A DNA stretch of 64,000 nt, from contig NZ_CVRB01000004.1 in NCBI RefSeq assembly GCF_001048695.1, positions 186,001-250,000 of the forward strand, given 5' to 3'. Of the stretch, positions 17,368 through 26,467 are shown piece by piece. A program made the position numbers and the translations under genes. The stretch is from Neobacillus massiliamazoniensis. GTDB taxonomy: Bacteria > Bacillota > Bacilli > Bacillales > Cytobacillaceae. Every line of letters starts with the position of its first letter. Within the stretch, counting starts at the first letter, position 1. The notes beneath the pieces were generated by a model. That model saw nothing but the letters and a program-made list of their open reading frames with translations, was not told the origin of the DNA and did not search any database.

Positions 17368-18105
17368 ATGGAAAATGAAACTTCTGTAAAAATATCTGGA
17401 TTAGTCAAAACCTTCAATCAAAAAGAAGTCATAAAGAATTGTAACATGACCGTTTCAAAAGGAAGCGTTTACGGCCTGTTGGGTGTAAATGGAGCTGGAA
17501 AAACTACCATTTTTAAAATGCTAATGGGATTACTTCAGCCCACTGCCGGACACATAGAGATTTTCGGCAAGGATATTCAAGTTGATAAAAATAGTATTTT
17601 AAGGAATGTAGGAAGCATGATAGAAACTCCCATTTTTTATGAACATTTATCCGCTATTGAAAATTTAGAAATTCATCTTTCCTATATGGGTATTCAAAAT
17701 ACAGATATTCAAAAAACATTAGGAATAGTTGGGTTACATGATATTGGCAATCAACCTGTTTCTGAATTTTCTTTGGGTATGCGTCAGCGTTTAGGGATTG
17801 CAAGAGCAATCATCCATCAGCCAAAACTTTTGATTTTGGATGAGCCGATTAACGGGCTAGATCCAGTGGGAATCCGTGAAATGAGGAAGCTTTTTCAAGA
17901 CCTTGTAAAAATACATGATATGACTGTACTTGTTTCCAGCCACATTTTAAGTGAAATCGAACATATCGCAGATGTCATCGGAATTATAGCAGATGGAAGC
18001 ATTGTTGAAGAAATAGAGTTATCCACTATCGAAAAGGATTTTGCAGAAGGTTTAGAAGAATATTTTTTTAATATTGTGAATGGAGGAATGAAACAAAATG
18101 CTTAA
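17368..18105 (+). CDS. ABC transporter ATPase, BcrA-like exporter
   Basis: 245 residues. Walker A GVNGAGKTT (about residues 39-47), signature FSLGMRQRLG, Walker B LLILDEPINGLDP and switch His (VLVSSHILSEIEHI). The domain order and short C-terminus fit the bacitracin/lantibiotic-type export ATPases. It overlaps the permease start by 8 nt. An export role, perhaps antibiotic resistance, is inferred from family and TetR control. Confidence 0.9.
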   Translation: MENETSVKISGLVKTFNQKEVIKNCNMTVSKGSVYGLLGVNGAGKTTIFKMLMGLLQPTAGHIEIFGKDIQVDKNSILRNVGSMIETPIFYEHLSAIENLEIHLSYMGIQNTDIQKTLGIVGLHDIGNQPVSEFSLGMRQRLGIARAIIHQPKLLILDEPINGLDPVGIREMRKLFQDLVKIHDMTVLVSSHILSEIEHIADVIGIIADGSIVEEIELSTIEKDFAEGLEEYFFNIVNGGMKQNA

Positions 18106-18805
18106 CTTATTGAAACTTGAATTGAAAAAGACCAATATTCGTACATACATCATTTCAGCCTTTATTATAGGAATCTGTATGTTGGGATTTATTTATCTTT
18201 TCGCCTATGCTCCACATATTGAGCCAAAAGACCAAGATTTAAAAATGTTTGCAGGATATGAAAATATCATACCACTATTTAGCACAATCTGTATGTTTGC
18301 TTTCAGCTTATTATCATCTGCTATGTTTTCAAAAATAGTAATTGAAGAATATGCTGGGAAACGGACCTTACTACTATTCTCATACCCTATCAGCAGAAAA
18401 AAGGTTTTTCTGGCAAAGATCGCTGTGGTTTCACTGTTTGTAGCAGCTGCAATGATCATCTCTAGCATCAGTATATTTATTATTTTTGGTATTAGTGAAT
18501 CCATTTCCCCATTGGTAGATGGAAACATCACTTTTGGAATAATAAGTAGGGCTGCCAAAACCACATTTTATATGTCTATTTCTGCTATAGCTGTTGGTAT
18601 TATTGCTATGGCAATCGGCTTTATAAAAAAGTCTATTCCAACTACTATTATATCCTCAGTCTTACTTTGCTCTCTTCTAAGTAACATCGTGGTAGGTACT
18701 ATTTCTTCGGATAGTCCCATCATTATTTTTACAATCATTCTTGTTTTTATAAGTGTTATCGTCATCAACATAATGACAAGAAAGATTAACTACATGGAGG
18801 TATAG
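18098..18805 (+). CDS. ABC transporter permease, ABC-2 type
   Basis: 235 residues with six hydrophobic segments, starting MLNLLKLELKKTNIRTYI. IEEYAGKRTLLLFSYPISRKKVFLAKI is the usual cytosolic loop of ABC-2 permeases paired with BcrA-type ATPases. It is translationally coupled to the ATPase. Confidence 0.85.
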   Translation: MLNLLKLELKKTNIRTYIISAFIIGICMLGFIYLFAYAPHIEPKDQDLKMFAGYENIIPLFSTICMFAFSLLSSAMFSKIVIEEYAGKRTLLLFSYPISRKKVFLAKIAVVSLFVAAAMIISSISIFIIFGISESISPLVDGNITFGIISRAAKTTFYMSISAIAVGIIAMAIGFIKKSIPTTIISSVLLCSLLSNIVVGTISSDSPIIIFTIILVFISVIVINIMTRKINYMEV

Positions 18806-18810
18806 CAAGT

Positions 18811-19029
18811 ATGGAACAAAAAATAGAAAATGCAATAGATTATACTCTTGAAAACCTCGCCCCGCTATTTTACCGATCTAGTATAATAATAGGCATTCTT
18901 TTAGCTTTATTAGGACTTTTATTATATTTCCGTAAATCATCCAAAAAGAAATTAAAAACTGTCAGCTTGATTACTATAGGAATAGGCATATTCGCAATAC
19001 TAAGCGGTATTATGCAAATGAAATACTAA
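18811..19029 (+). CDS. Small two-TM membrane protein of the ABC cassette
   Basis: 72 residues: a short amphipathic N-terminus, a membrane helix (SSIIIGILLALLGLLLYF), a basic loop (RKSSKKKLK) and a second helix (LITIGIGIFAILSGIM). It lies 5 nt after the permease stop, so it belongs to the operon. It may be an accessory subunit; I do not recognise a family. Confidence 0.7.
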   Translation: MEQKIENAIDYTLENLAPLFYRSSIIIGILLALLGLLLYFRKSSKKKLKTVSLITIGIGIFAILSGIMQMKY

Positions 19030-19054
19030 TTTGAAAATCGGCTCTTTTTGAAAA

Positions 19055-19361
19055 GGCTGTGTTAAATCTTATCGTTGATTTTGCCACAGTTGATTGGCGT
19101 GGAAGGTGCTTCGCTTTCCGCGGGCGTGCCGGGGAGCCTCCTCAGCGCTTTAGCGCCTGCGGGGTCTCCCGCAGGACATTGAATTACATCCTTGAATCCG
19201 CCCACGCACGAAGGAAATGCGATAGCATTTTCGAGGAGTCGAGCACCTTCCGCTCCAATCAACAGGCCAACTAGCATTGACAATGAGTTAATAAAAATCG
19301 GTATTTTAGTTCGCGACAAAATAAAAAATTGCCGAGAAAAATACCATTTCTCGACAATCTG
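19055..19361 (+). mobile_element. Hybrid repeat element (left end of one family, right end of the other), copy 7
   Basis: Left end GGCTGTGTTAAATC as in the 8-bp-TSD family. The right end is the AAAAAATTGCCGAGAAAA...TCTCGACAATCTG arm of the terminator-inserting family. A hairpin (GGTATTTGCA...TGTAAATACC, then TTTATTTTTTT) follows the right end at 19361-19398, as expected for a terminator target, but no matching copy is seen at the left. It looks like a recombinant or left-truncated copy. Confidence 0.6.
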
Positions 19362-19457
19362 GGTATTTGCATATCTCTAATTTGTAAATACCTTTATTTT
19401 TTTAGTGTTTTTAAAAATTAGGTCTTGATAAGCGTAGACCAGGGCGTTTTCTTTTAT

Positions 19458-19730
19458 TTAAATTGCTATAAGCTCATTTTCTTTGATGAACTTTAGTGCT
19501 TGTTGTCTAGTTATGATTTCATTTGACATAAATGTTTCAAGCAATGACATATAAAAACTGCCATCAAAGTTTTTTTGTGCTTTTAATGTTAGTTCAATGG
19601 CAGTATTAATTAATTCATTAGAGGCATTTGTATAATGCTTTCCAAAGTAGATAAAACCAATGGCATCCTCTTCAAATTGAAACCCTTTTCCTTTCAAGTA
19701 ATGCAAGTATTCCTCAACTGTCCATACCAA
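19458..19730 (-). CDS. Conserved hypothetical protein (possibly DUF6123)
   Basis: 90 residues from a TTG at 19730 (MVWTVEEYLHYLKGKGF), chosen because TGGAGGGAA precedes it at good distance; the frame is open to 19763. Soluble and mostly helical, with FIYFGKHYTNASNELINTAI and FDGSFYMSLLETFM. I believe this is a small Bacillus-specific family of unknown function; the DUF number is from memory. It stands alone. Confidence 0.6.
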   Translation of the reverse strand: MVWTVEEYLHYLKGKGFQFEEDAIGFIYFGKHYTNASNELINTAIELTLKAQKNFDGSFYMSLLETFMSNEIITRQQALKFIKENELIAI

Positions 19731-19898
19731 TATGAATTCCCTCCAAACAATCAAGAACATCATTTAAAATCTTAACGTAAAATGTGACCAGTTTCTATAC
19801 TTTTTGTAAATATATTCATTTTCCCCCTCCGCTCTAGTATGAAAAAATTTTGATTTTTACTCATCGAAATGGAAATACTAACTGGACTGGAGGTGAAG

Positions 19899-20039
19899 AT
19901 GTTGAGCAAAGATGCACCTAAAAACCGCGGCGTTAAAGCTCCTAGTGCCACTCCTCAAGGATATGGGCAGGATGCGGAATTTGCTGCAGAGCCAAAGAGT
20001 AAACTTGAAAATGCCGCTAAAAAGAAAAATACAAAATAA
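19899..20039 (+). CDS. sspL: Small acid-soluble spore protein L-like
   Basis: 46 residues (MLSKDAPKNRGVKAPSATPQ..., ending KSKLENAAKKKNTK). The TPQG motif and the basic tail KLENAAKKKNTK match B. subtilis SspL, a minor SASP of the spore core made under sigma-G. CTGGAGGTGAAG supplies the ribosome binding site. Its place beside ypcP is the same as in B. subtilis. Confidence 0.8.
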   Translation: MLSKDAPKNRGVKAPSATPQGYGQDAEFAAEPKSKLENAAKKKNTK

Positions 20040-20068
20040 GAAAATGTCACGACCTATATATAAAAAAC

Positions 20069-20100
20069 GGGCTATCCCTTGGGGACAGCCCTTATGTTTT
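20069..20100. terminator. Bidirectional terminator between sspL and ypcP
   Basis: GGGCTATCCC-ttg-GGGACAGCCC stem, with T-rich sequence on the plus side and a run of A on the other, suitable for both convergent genes. Confidence 0.7.
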
Positions 20101-20122
20101 ACGTTTTGAATTAGGAATCGGT

Positions 20123-21016
20123 TTACGAAACAAACGCTTCATCAAGAGGAAGCAGACTCTGGCTGCCTCGCAGCTCTATATCCATTAATTTTGCAAGTGC
20201 TTTATCTCTTTCAATCCTTAGGCCAGCCTGTTCTAGCTCACAGCGGACTGGAACATCGCATTTAATTTCTGCTAGCTTACGTGATAAATGAAGCATTTCT
20301 AAATCCTGCTCAATTTTTGATTTATTTGATTTGGAAAGCCGATCAATATTTGCAATAATTCCCTCTACATGCTCAAATTCCTTTAATAGCTTCAGAGCAG
20401 TCTTTTCACCAATTCCCTTCACACCAGGGTAATTATCACTTGGATCCCCCATCAAAGCTTTTAGGTCGATCATTTGTCGTGGCATAATTCCTTTTTCTTC
20501 AAAGAATGTTTTTGGTGTGTGCACATGGTAATTGCCGAATCCTTTTTTCAGCAAAATAACAGATACCCTTTCATCAAGAAGCTGAAGGATATCTTGATCA
20601 CCGGTCAAAATGTACACATTCACATAATCCTTCATTTGATTGGCAATGGTACCAATGCAATCATCTGCTTCGAAACCTGCCAAACCGATATTTGGAATAT
20701 CGAATGAAGCGACAACCTCTTTGACTAAATCGAATTGCGGAATTAATTCAGTTGGAGCCTCACCACGATTTCCTTTATAATCGGCAAACATTTCTGTTCG
20801 AAATGTTTTACTTCCCATATCCCAACATACAGCTAAATGGGATGGCTTAAACGATTGTATTGCGGTAAATAGATGCTTTACAAAACCGTAAATTCCATTC
20901 GTTGGTATCCCTTTTGAATTTATCATAAATTGCCCTGTAACCGCCGTTGCGTAATAAGCGCGGAATAACAGAGCCATCCCGTCAACAAGCATTAACGAAG
21001 GCTTTTGGTTATCCAT
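20123..21016 (-). CDS. ypcP: 5'-3' exonuclease, PolI N-terminal type (YpcP)
   Basis: 297 residues, a stand-alone FEN/5'-nuclease. Metal-binding acidic clusters are visible: VDGMALLFRA, GFEADDCIGTIA, LTGDQDILQLL and LMGDPSDNYPGVKGIGEKTA, the last leading into the helix-hairpin-helix. It removes RNA primers or flaps and overlaps in role with PolA. AGGAGGTC precedes the ATG. Monocistronic. Confidence 0.92.
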   Translation of the reverse strand: MDNQKPSLMLVDGMALLFRAYYATAVTGQFMINSKGIPTNGIYGFVKHLFTAIQSFKPSHLAVCWDMGSKTFRTEMFADYKGNRGEAPTELIPQFDLVKEVVASFDIPNIGLAGFEADDCIGTIANQMKDYVNVYILTGDQDILQLLDERVSVILLKKGFGNYHVHTPKTFFEEKGIMPRQMIDLKALMGDPSDNYPGVKGIGEKTALKLLKEFEHVEGIIANIDRLSKSNKSKIEQDLEMLHLSRKLAEIKCDVPVRCELEQAGLRIERDKALAKLMDIELRGSQSLLPLDEAFVS

Positions 21017-21087
21017 GTTAGACCTCCTTTTTCCGTGTTTCCTAAAACAACACGTTTGGTTATTATAACATAAATCGGGCCCTAAAT

Positions 21088-21915
21088 TTACTCTATTTCG
21101 TTATCCTCATAGGAAATCCAGTCGCTAAAGCTGCCGACATATAGCTTAACTTTTTCAAATCCAGCCTCTTTTAGTGATAAGAAATTAGGCACAGCCGTAA
21201 CCCCAGAACCACAATAAACAATCAGCTGCTTCTCCCGGTCAATATCAGCAAATCTTTCCATCTGTTCCTCAGCTGATTTAATATGGCCGTCCCTTAAACC
21301 TTCCATCCAAGGCTTATTAACAGCCCCAGGGATATGTCCAGCTTTTTTATCTATCGGCTCTTCAATTCCTAAATATCGTTTCTGTTCACGAGAATCAATT
21401 AAAATAACATGATCTTGCTGTTGCATTACAACTTCTTTCACTTCTTCCATTGTAGCCAACAAGTCCGAATCGATGCTTGCATTAAATTTTGTTTTTTCAA
21501 AGAAAGGAATTTTGGTTGTAGTCGGATAACTCGCGTTCACCCATTCCTTAATACCTCCATTAAGGACATACGCTTTTTCATGACCGAAATAACGTAGGAG
21601 CCACCAAAATCGTGCGGCATATGGTCCATCACCGTTATCGTAAGCAATAACTAATGTATTTTCATCAATACCTGCTTTTTCAAGCTTTTCGATAAATTGA
21701 TCAACATCCGGCATTGGGTGCCGTCCACCATGAACACCTACAGTCCCTGAGCAATCTTTTTCAAGATCAAAATAAACTGCCCCAGGGATATGACCTTCAC
21801 GATACTCTAATCCACCTTTTTCAGGATTCGCTAACGAAAACCGGCAATCCACAATTCTTACCTGTTGATCATCCAAACGCTTCAAGAGCCATTCCTTTTT
21901 AACAACATATTTCAA
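21088..21915 (-). CDS. Sulfurtransferase with two rhodanese domains
   Basis: 275 residues. The N-terminal inactive rhodanese domain reads RIVDCRFSLANPEKG...REGHIPGAVYFDLEKD; the C-terminal domain has the active loop VYCGSGVTAVPN with the catalytic Cys. It is of thiosulfate or 3-mercaptopyruvate sulfurtransferase type; the CGSGVTA loop fits the mercaptopyruvate form better, though substrate is inferred. It begins 27 nt after the dynA stop on the same strand, so it may share transcripts with it. Confidence 0.9.
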   Translation of the reverse strand: MKYVVKKEWLLKRLDDQQVRIVDCRFSLANPEKGGLEYREGHIPGAVYFDLEKDCSGTVGVHGGRHPMPDVDQFIEKLEKAGIDENTLVIAYDNGDGPYAARFWWLLRYFGHEKAYVLNGGIKEWVNASYPTTTKIPFFEKTKFNASIDSDLLATMEEVKEVVMQQQDHVILIDSREQKRYLGIEEPIDKKAGHIPGAVNKPWMEGLRDGHIKSAEEQMERFADIDREKQLIVYCGSGVTAVPNFLSLKEAGFEKVKLYVGSFSDWISYEDNEIE

Positions 21916-21942
21916 GCAAAACCCCTCCTATTTGCCTTACTT

Positions 21943-24900
21943 TTATTGATTTTGGCCTAATTTCTTTTGAATTTCTTTTAATTCCTCTACTGAGACTCCT
22001 CCATCTAATGCTGATAAATAACTAAAATAGAAATTATCCATTTCTTCGTTCATATGATGCAATAGACGGCTAAATTCACTTGTTAAGACTTGTGTGTAAT
22101 GATGATTTAAGCGAGCTGACTCTTCTTGTAAATATTGGTCTGCATACCCGTCTAAAATATTCTGAAGTTCTTCACTCATTAATCGCTTTTCATTTTTCTC
22201 GAAAAAGGATTTTGGGTTTTTAAAATAAGAAATAGCTTTTACAAAAATCTGTTTCTCCATATTGCTAAAGGCAGACTGAAAATCGATATCCTTTTCGTGT
22301 TTAATATCAAATTCAGAAAACGAAAGATCTGGATTAATTTCTTGTAAATTTCTTGTGAGCATAGATTGATATTCCAATAATACTTTTTCTAAAAACCTGT
22401 CCAAACGGACGGTGGTTGCTCTCATCTCTTGGGCAAAATCAAAACCAAGTCCTTCTAAAAATTCATCCAGAGCTGTTTGTAAGGCTTTTTTCAAGTTGCG
22501 ACCATCATCTCGAAGAACAGAAGGGTTGAAAGACTCTTTAAAGAAATCACTAAAGCGAAGAAATACTCTGCGTTTAATGTAATAAACCAATTCATTTGAT
22601 TCATGTAGTAGCCGAGTTAATATATTATCAACTATTTGCTTTTCAACTAGCTCACGAATCACAACTTTTTGTATTTCGATATCCTTACGTTTTTGTTCCT
22701 TTATCGACTGATCCTCTTGCGAACTTTGAATAAGCCTTCCTAGCATTTCTTGGACACGCATTAATTCGCTTCCAGCAGAGGTAATAGCCATTTCAGTTAA
22801 ATCGCTAGAAATAAAATGATAAAATGCCTGTTCAAATTCCGGCATTCCAGAATCGAAGGCAACATTTGATTCCGTTTTTTCTTTCATCGCCAGTAAACTT
22901 GATAAAGAATAAAGGTGAGGTTTATTGATCCCGTATTTTCCAAGCTGCTCTTTAACATATTCCGATACAGCTTCTTGTTCCTCATCATTTTCAGCAAGGT
23001 CAATCGCATTGATGATAAAGAACATTTTATCCATTTGGAAGGACTCTTTCACCCTGCCCAACTGGATCAAGAATTCCCTGTCTGCTTTGGAAAAAGCATG
23101 GTTATAGTAGGTAACAAAAAGAATTGCATCCGAATTCTTGATATATTCAAATGCTACCCCAGTATGCCTAGCATTAATGGAATCTGCTCCGGGAGTATCA
23201 ACAAGGGTAATTCCCTTCCTTGTTAATTCACAGTCATAGTAAAGCTCAATCCATTCAACATAACAAGATTTTTCTTCCTTAGCGACAAACTCAGCAAATT
23301 CATTAAGGTTCGTTTCAATCGTTGTACCAAGCATTCCTATATGCGATTCATAGCCATTTTTAAATGCCATTAAAAAGGAAAAATGGGTTTTCTCTAAAAC
23401 ATCCTTTTGACCTTTTTGCATCACTTGGTCAATTTTACTCGAAGCATCTGTAAAATCTTGTGCCATTAAATCAAAGACCTTTAAAGATCGGTTCAAATCA
23501 GCCAGCATTGCGTCTTTTTCTTTAAATTTAACGAGAACAGTTCCGTGCGAATATTGTTCAGTAATTGGCTTAATTTTATTTATTGCTGCAGTTGTAGGGT
23601 TAGGTGATACCGGCAGTACCTTCTCGCCCATTAATGCATTTGCAAAAGAAGATTTACCCGCACTAAAAGCCCCAAATAATGCAACCGTAAAACCCTTATT
23701 CGCTAATCTTTCCGCTTTTTCATCAAGTTCCTTGGCAAGTTTCGCAAAACCGGGCACACTTATAATAGAATCTGATGCTAATTTAAGTCGGTCAACCATC
23801 TTATTTTGCTGGCCATTGTTTTGTTGAATTTCCAAGTTTTGATTTTTTAAAGTGGTGGATGTTTTTCTCGTTACAGGTTCAGGTTTATCCACAATTATTT
23901 CAAAATTCCCCTTTATAACCTCAAACTCTTCCTCCACATGATTAAAAAGCTGGTAATCATCTCTTTCCAACGGTATTTGCTGCAAAAGTCCTTCTATCTC
24001 TTGTTCCCTTCTTACCTGTTGATCTTCAAATGCTTTTAGCTCTGCAAATGCGTCGACGTATTTCCCAACTCTCGTTAATTCCTGTTTCTCTCGTTCTTCT
24101 AATTTAGATGCCTTTTCTTTCAAGGTATCAAAAAGAAAACTCTTAAAGTCCTCTACATTGTTTCTCGCCAATTTCTTCAATCCATTGGCTAATTCATCGG
24201 TGTAATGCAGAACATATTCACCGGAAAGGCGGGCACCTGATTTTACGGCATTGATTAATAACTCAACTGGAACATCTAATGTCATTGATTGTGCTTTTGC
24301 CAATAGTTCCCCTTGATCAAGCTGATGTTGTTTGATGAAAGAAATTAAATATTCTCGTATATGCCACTCAAGCTGTGACTTTGTTTTGTCAGAAATGTCT
24401 TGATAAAGCTTTTCAAGCCTTGTAGCTCTCTCTTCCTCAGTCTTTTGCTTGGAAAAAAGGAAGCCAACCTTGAATTCTCGCTGTTGGGATTCTAGAAAAG
24501 ACTCTGCTAAGGATCTTGTTTGAAATGGCATTAAATAGGCATTATTAATGATTTGAACTGTTTTATCTGTAAATTCTTTTTCTGAATCCTCTAAGCTTTT
24601 CGAAATGGTTTGAAGAGACATTTCAATATGATGATAAGAATCTTTAATTGCCGTTCTTTCTGTCTCAGATAGGTCATGCAAAATTTCTATTTTAGGCTGC
24701 AACAGATCTTCATTGACCTTACGAACGTATTCAATATGGTCTTGAGCAATTTTTTTCAAAGAGTGGAAGATAGATGGTAATAATGCTTGTTCTTTTTGAT
24801 TTAATTTGTCAGCTATAAACTGCTTCAGTTCATCAAATTCGTTAAAGGTATGTTCAGGATGCTTTAACGACGTATAAAAAATACGTGAAGGCTTTACCCC

Positions 24901-25590
24901 CCATGCTGCAAACGAATCAACAACGCTTTTTTGAAAATCTTGAAAACTCAATTCTTCACTATTGTGCTTATCAATTTGGTTAATAACTAAATAGATTTCT
25001 TTTCCGGCTTCCACCAACTCTTTTGTAAATAAAAAATTCAACTCAGCCTGGACATGATTATAGTCCATTACATAAAAGATGAGATCAGCAAGATGCATGG
25101 CTGATTCCGTAGCCACCCTATGGGCATCATCTGCAGAATCGATGCCAGGAGTGTCCATTATTACTGTATTGATCGGTAATTGAGAATCAGCATAGCTAAT
25201 TTCGATTTCATTTATTTGATCACCATCTTTGCAGTAGTTTTTAACTAATTGGTAATCATATGGTGCCAAATAAAGCCGAGGTTTTGCGTGTTTAAAAAAT
25301 ACCTTTGCGTACTCTTCCCCTGTTTTTATTTTTACAAGATTGGCACTTGTTGGGATCGGACTTGACGGCAGCAAATTCTCGCCAATTACTTGATTAATCA
25401 TTGTTGATTTCCCGGCCGAAAAATGACCACAAAATGCAATCATAAATTCTTGATTTTCAAGTTTTTTTGCTAACTGTTTTACCTTTTCAGCATTGGATAG
25501 GTCATTTTGCTGAATGAAGTATTCATATATTGCTATCATTTTACTTTTTAATGTTTGAACCGTTTCCTGTGAATAAGTTGTTTGAACCAT
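21943..25590 (-). CDS. dynA: Double-headed dynamin-like GTPase DynA (YpbR)
   Basis: 1215 residues, an internal fusion of two dynamin-like proteins. The first GTPase has G1 CGHFSAGKSTMIN (about residues 54-66) and G3 DTPGIDSADD; the second has GAFSAGKSSFAN and G3 DTPGADSINA. Long helical stalk regions follow each GTPase, with little Cys or signal sequence. B. subtilis DynA tethers and fuses membranes and protects against phage- or antibiotic-caused membrane damage; this role is inferred by orthology and locus. Confidence 0.95.
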   Translation of the reverse strand: MVQTTYSQETVQTLKSKMIAIYEYFIQQNDLSNAEKVKQLAKKLENQEFMIAFCGHFSAGKSTMINQVIGENLLPSSPIPTSANLVKIKTGEEYAKVFFKHAKPRLYLAPYDYQLVKNYCKDGDQINEIEISYADSQLPINTVIMDTPGIDSADDAHRVATESAMHLADLIFYVMDYNHVQAELNFLFTKELVEAGKEIYLVINQIDKHNSEELSFQDFQKSVVDSFAAWGVKPSRIFYTSLKHPEHTFNEFDELKQFIADKLNQKEQALLPSIFHSLKKIAQDHIEYVRKVNEDLLQPKIEILHDLSETERTAIKDSYHHIEMSLQTISKSLEDSEKEFTDKTVQIINNAYLMPFQTRSLAESFLESQQREFKVGFLFSKQKTEEERATRLEKLYQDISDKTKSQLEWHIREYLISFIKQHQLDQGELLAKAQSMTLDVPVELLINAVKSGARLSGEYVLHYTDELANGLKKLARNNVEDFKSFLFDTLKEKASKLEEREKQELTRVGKYVDAFAELKAFEDQQVRREQEIEGLLQQIPLERDDYQLFNHVEEEFEVIKGNFEIIVDKPEPVTRKTSTTLKNQNLEIQQNNGQQNKMVDRLKLASDSIISVPGFAKLAKELDEKAERLANKGFTVALFGAFSAGKSSFANALMGEKVLPVSPNPTTAAINKIKPITEQYSHGTVLVKFKEKDAMLADLNRSLKVFDLMAQDFTDASSKIDQVMQKGQKDVLEKTHFSFLMAFKNGYESHIGMLGTTIETNLNEFAEFVAKEEKSCYVEWIELYYDCELTRKGITLVDTPGADSINARHTGVAFEYIKNSDAILFVTYYNHAFSKADREFLIQLGRVKESFQMDKMFFIINAIDLAENDEEQEAVSEYVKEQLGKYGINKPHLYSLSSLLAMKEKTESNVAFDSGMPEFEQAFYHFISSDLTEMAITSAGSELMRVQEMLGRLIQSSQEDQSIKEQKRKDIEIQKVVIRELVEKQIVDNILTRLLHESNELVYYIKRRVFLRFSDFFKESFNPSVLRDDGRNLKKALQTALDEFLEGLGFDFAQEMRATTVRLDRFLEKVLLEYQSMLTRNLQEINPDLSFSEFDIKHEKDIDFQSAFSNMEKQIFVKAISYFKNPKSFFEKNEKRLMSEELQNILDGYADQYLQEESARLNHHYTQVLTSEFSRLLHHMNEEMDNFYFSYLSALDGGVSVEELKEIQKKLGQNQ

Positions 25591-25661
25591 CTTTTTACCC
25601 CTTAACTAACATAATAATGTTATTATTTTATACGATAATTCAAACTTTTCCTATCTATATG

Positions 25662-25696
25662 TCTAAAAAAAAAGAAAAGCCAGGGATCCCTGGCTT
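25662..25696 (-). terminator. Terminator of the Fur-boxed micropeptide gene
   Basis: Perfect palindrome AAGCCAGGGATCCCTGGCTT followed, on the minus strand, by TTCTTTTTTTTT. It begins 13 nt after the micropeptide stop. Confidence 0.85.
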
Positions 25697-25709
25697 AATA
25701 AGAATGATA

Positions 25710-25790
25710 TTAGACGTTTACATTTTTTAAGACGTGTCTCATAACAAATGCATAAATGATTACCGTTCCGAGGGCAAAAGCAATTGTCAT
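25710..25790 (-). CDS. 26-residue membrane micropeptide under Fur-box control
   Basis: Reads MTIAFALGTVIIYAFVMRHV followed by LKNVNV and a stop: one membrane helix and a short basic tail, inside out. AAGGAAGGTG precedes the ATG at 25790 by 7 nt. A consensus promoter, two Fur boxes and a perfect terminator frame it, so it is a complete transcription unit despite its size. I do not recognise the peptide. B. subtilis makes small Fur-regulated peptides (FbpA-C), but no sequence likeness to them is claimed. Confidence 0.65.
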   Translation of the reverse strand: MTIAFALGTVIIYAFVMRHVLKNVNV

Positions 25791-25819
25791 ATGTAGCACC
25801 TTCCTTAACAAATTCCGAT

Positions 25820-25834
25820 TGAGAATGATTTTCA
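25820..25834 (-). promoter_or_regulatory. Fur box 2 of the micropeptide
   Basis: TGAGAATGATTTTCA, 13 of 15 to the 7-1-7 core TGATAATNATTATCA, within a longer run of GAGAATGATTTTCATTC. It lies downstream of the promoter, near the start of the transcript. Confidence 0.7.
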
Positions 25835-25846
25835 TTCATTGAATTA

Positions 25847-25875
25847 ATTTTAGCACCAGTGATAATCATTTTCAA
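25847..25875 (-). promoter_or_regulatory. Promoter of the micropeptide overlapped by Fur box 1
   Basis: On the minus strand TTGAAA, 17-nt spacer, TAAAAT. The Fur box (25860-25874 on the plus strand, TGATAATCATTTTCA, 14 of 15 to the core) covers the -35 element and part of the spacer, so Fur-Fe would block polymerase. Confidence 0.72.
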
Positions 25876-25885
25876 TACTAAATTG

Positions 25886-26467
25886 TTACTTGTCACATTT
25901 ATTTAACAATATCGGTAGAAAGCGACTGCAATGTTGAAACACGCTATCATATTCTGTTAGTTTCTGAAGAGCTCTTTCCTCCTCTGGAATCCGAATAGAA
26001 AGAACGATTACATTTACTATCGTAAATATAATGGCAGTGATATAAGCGCTGAACAGAATGGGAATCACAATAAACTCAATAGAAACAACAAAATAATTTG
26101 GATGCTTTATATAACGGTAGGGTCCCCTTTTGATTACCTTCGCATTTGCCAAAACGATAATTTTTGTATTCCAATACCTCCCTAGTGATGAAATAGCCCA
26201 CACTCTCACTAACTGTATAATGATGAACAAGAATAAAATCAGAGGCCAAAGGGGTGAGAGGGCACGGTTTAAAAAAATTTTTTCAAAAAAGAAGGAAATG
26301 AAAAACAAAATATGCATCAAAACTATGTAACGATAATGATTAGAACCAAATTCAATTGCCCCCTTCTTCTTCATCCAATTTTCATTATGTCTAGCGATAA
26401 AAAGCTCCACTATTCGCTGTGAAATAATGATCATATAAAAAATAAGAAATGGTATTATATCTTGCAA
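25886..26467 (-). CDS. bpsB: Isoprenylcysteine methyltransferase-like protein BpsB (YpbQ)
   Basis: 193 residues with about five membrane helices; the C-terminal RGPYRYIKHPNYFVVSIEF is the ICMT/PEMT SAM-binding signature. In B. subtilis YpbQ/BpsB O-methylates alkylpyrones made by BpsA. It starts directly after the bcsA stop (26468), so it is coupled with it. The membrane location fits lipidic substrates. Confidence 0.88.
   Translation of the reverse strand: MQDIIPFLIFYMIIISQRIVELFIARHNENWMKKKGAIEFGSNHYRYIVLMHILFFISFFFEKIFLNRALSPLWPLILFLFIIIQLVRVWAISSLGRYWNTKIIVLANAKVIKRGPYRYIKHPNYFVVSIEFIVIPILFSAYITAIIFTIVNVIVLSIRIPEEERALQKLTEYDSVFQHCSRFLPILLNKCDK

Noticed and set aside
25663-25896. 77-codon minus-strand frame covering the Fur boxes
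   Set aside because: It runs through the promoter, boxes and terminator of the micropeptide and has no protein-like composition or ribosome binding site.
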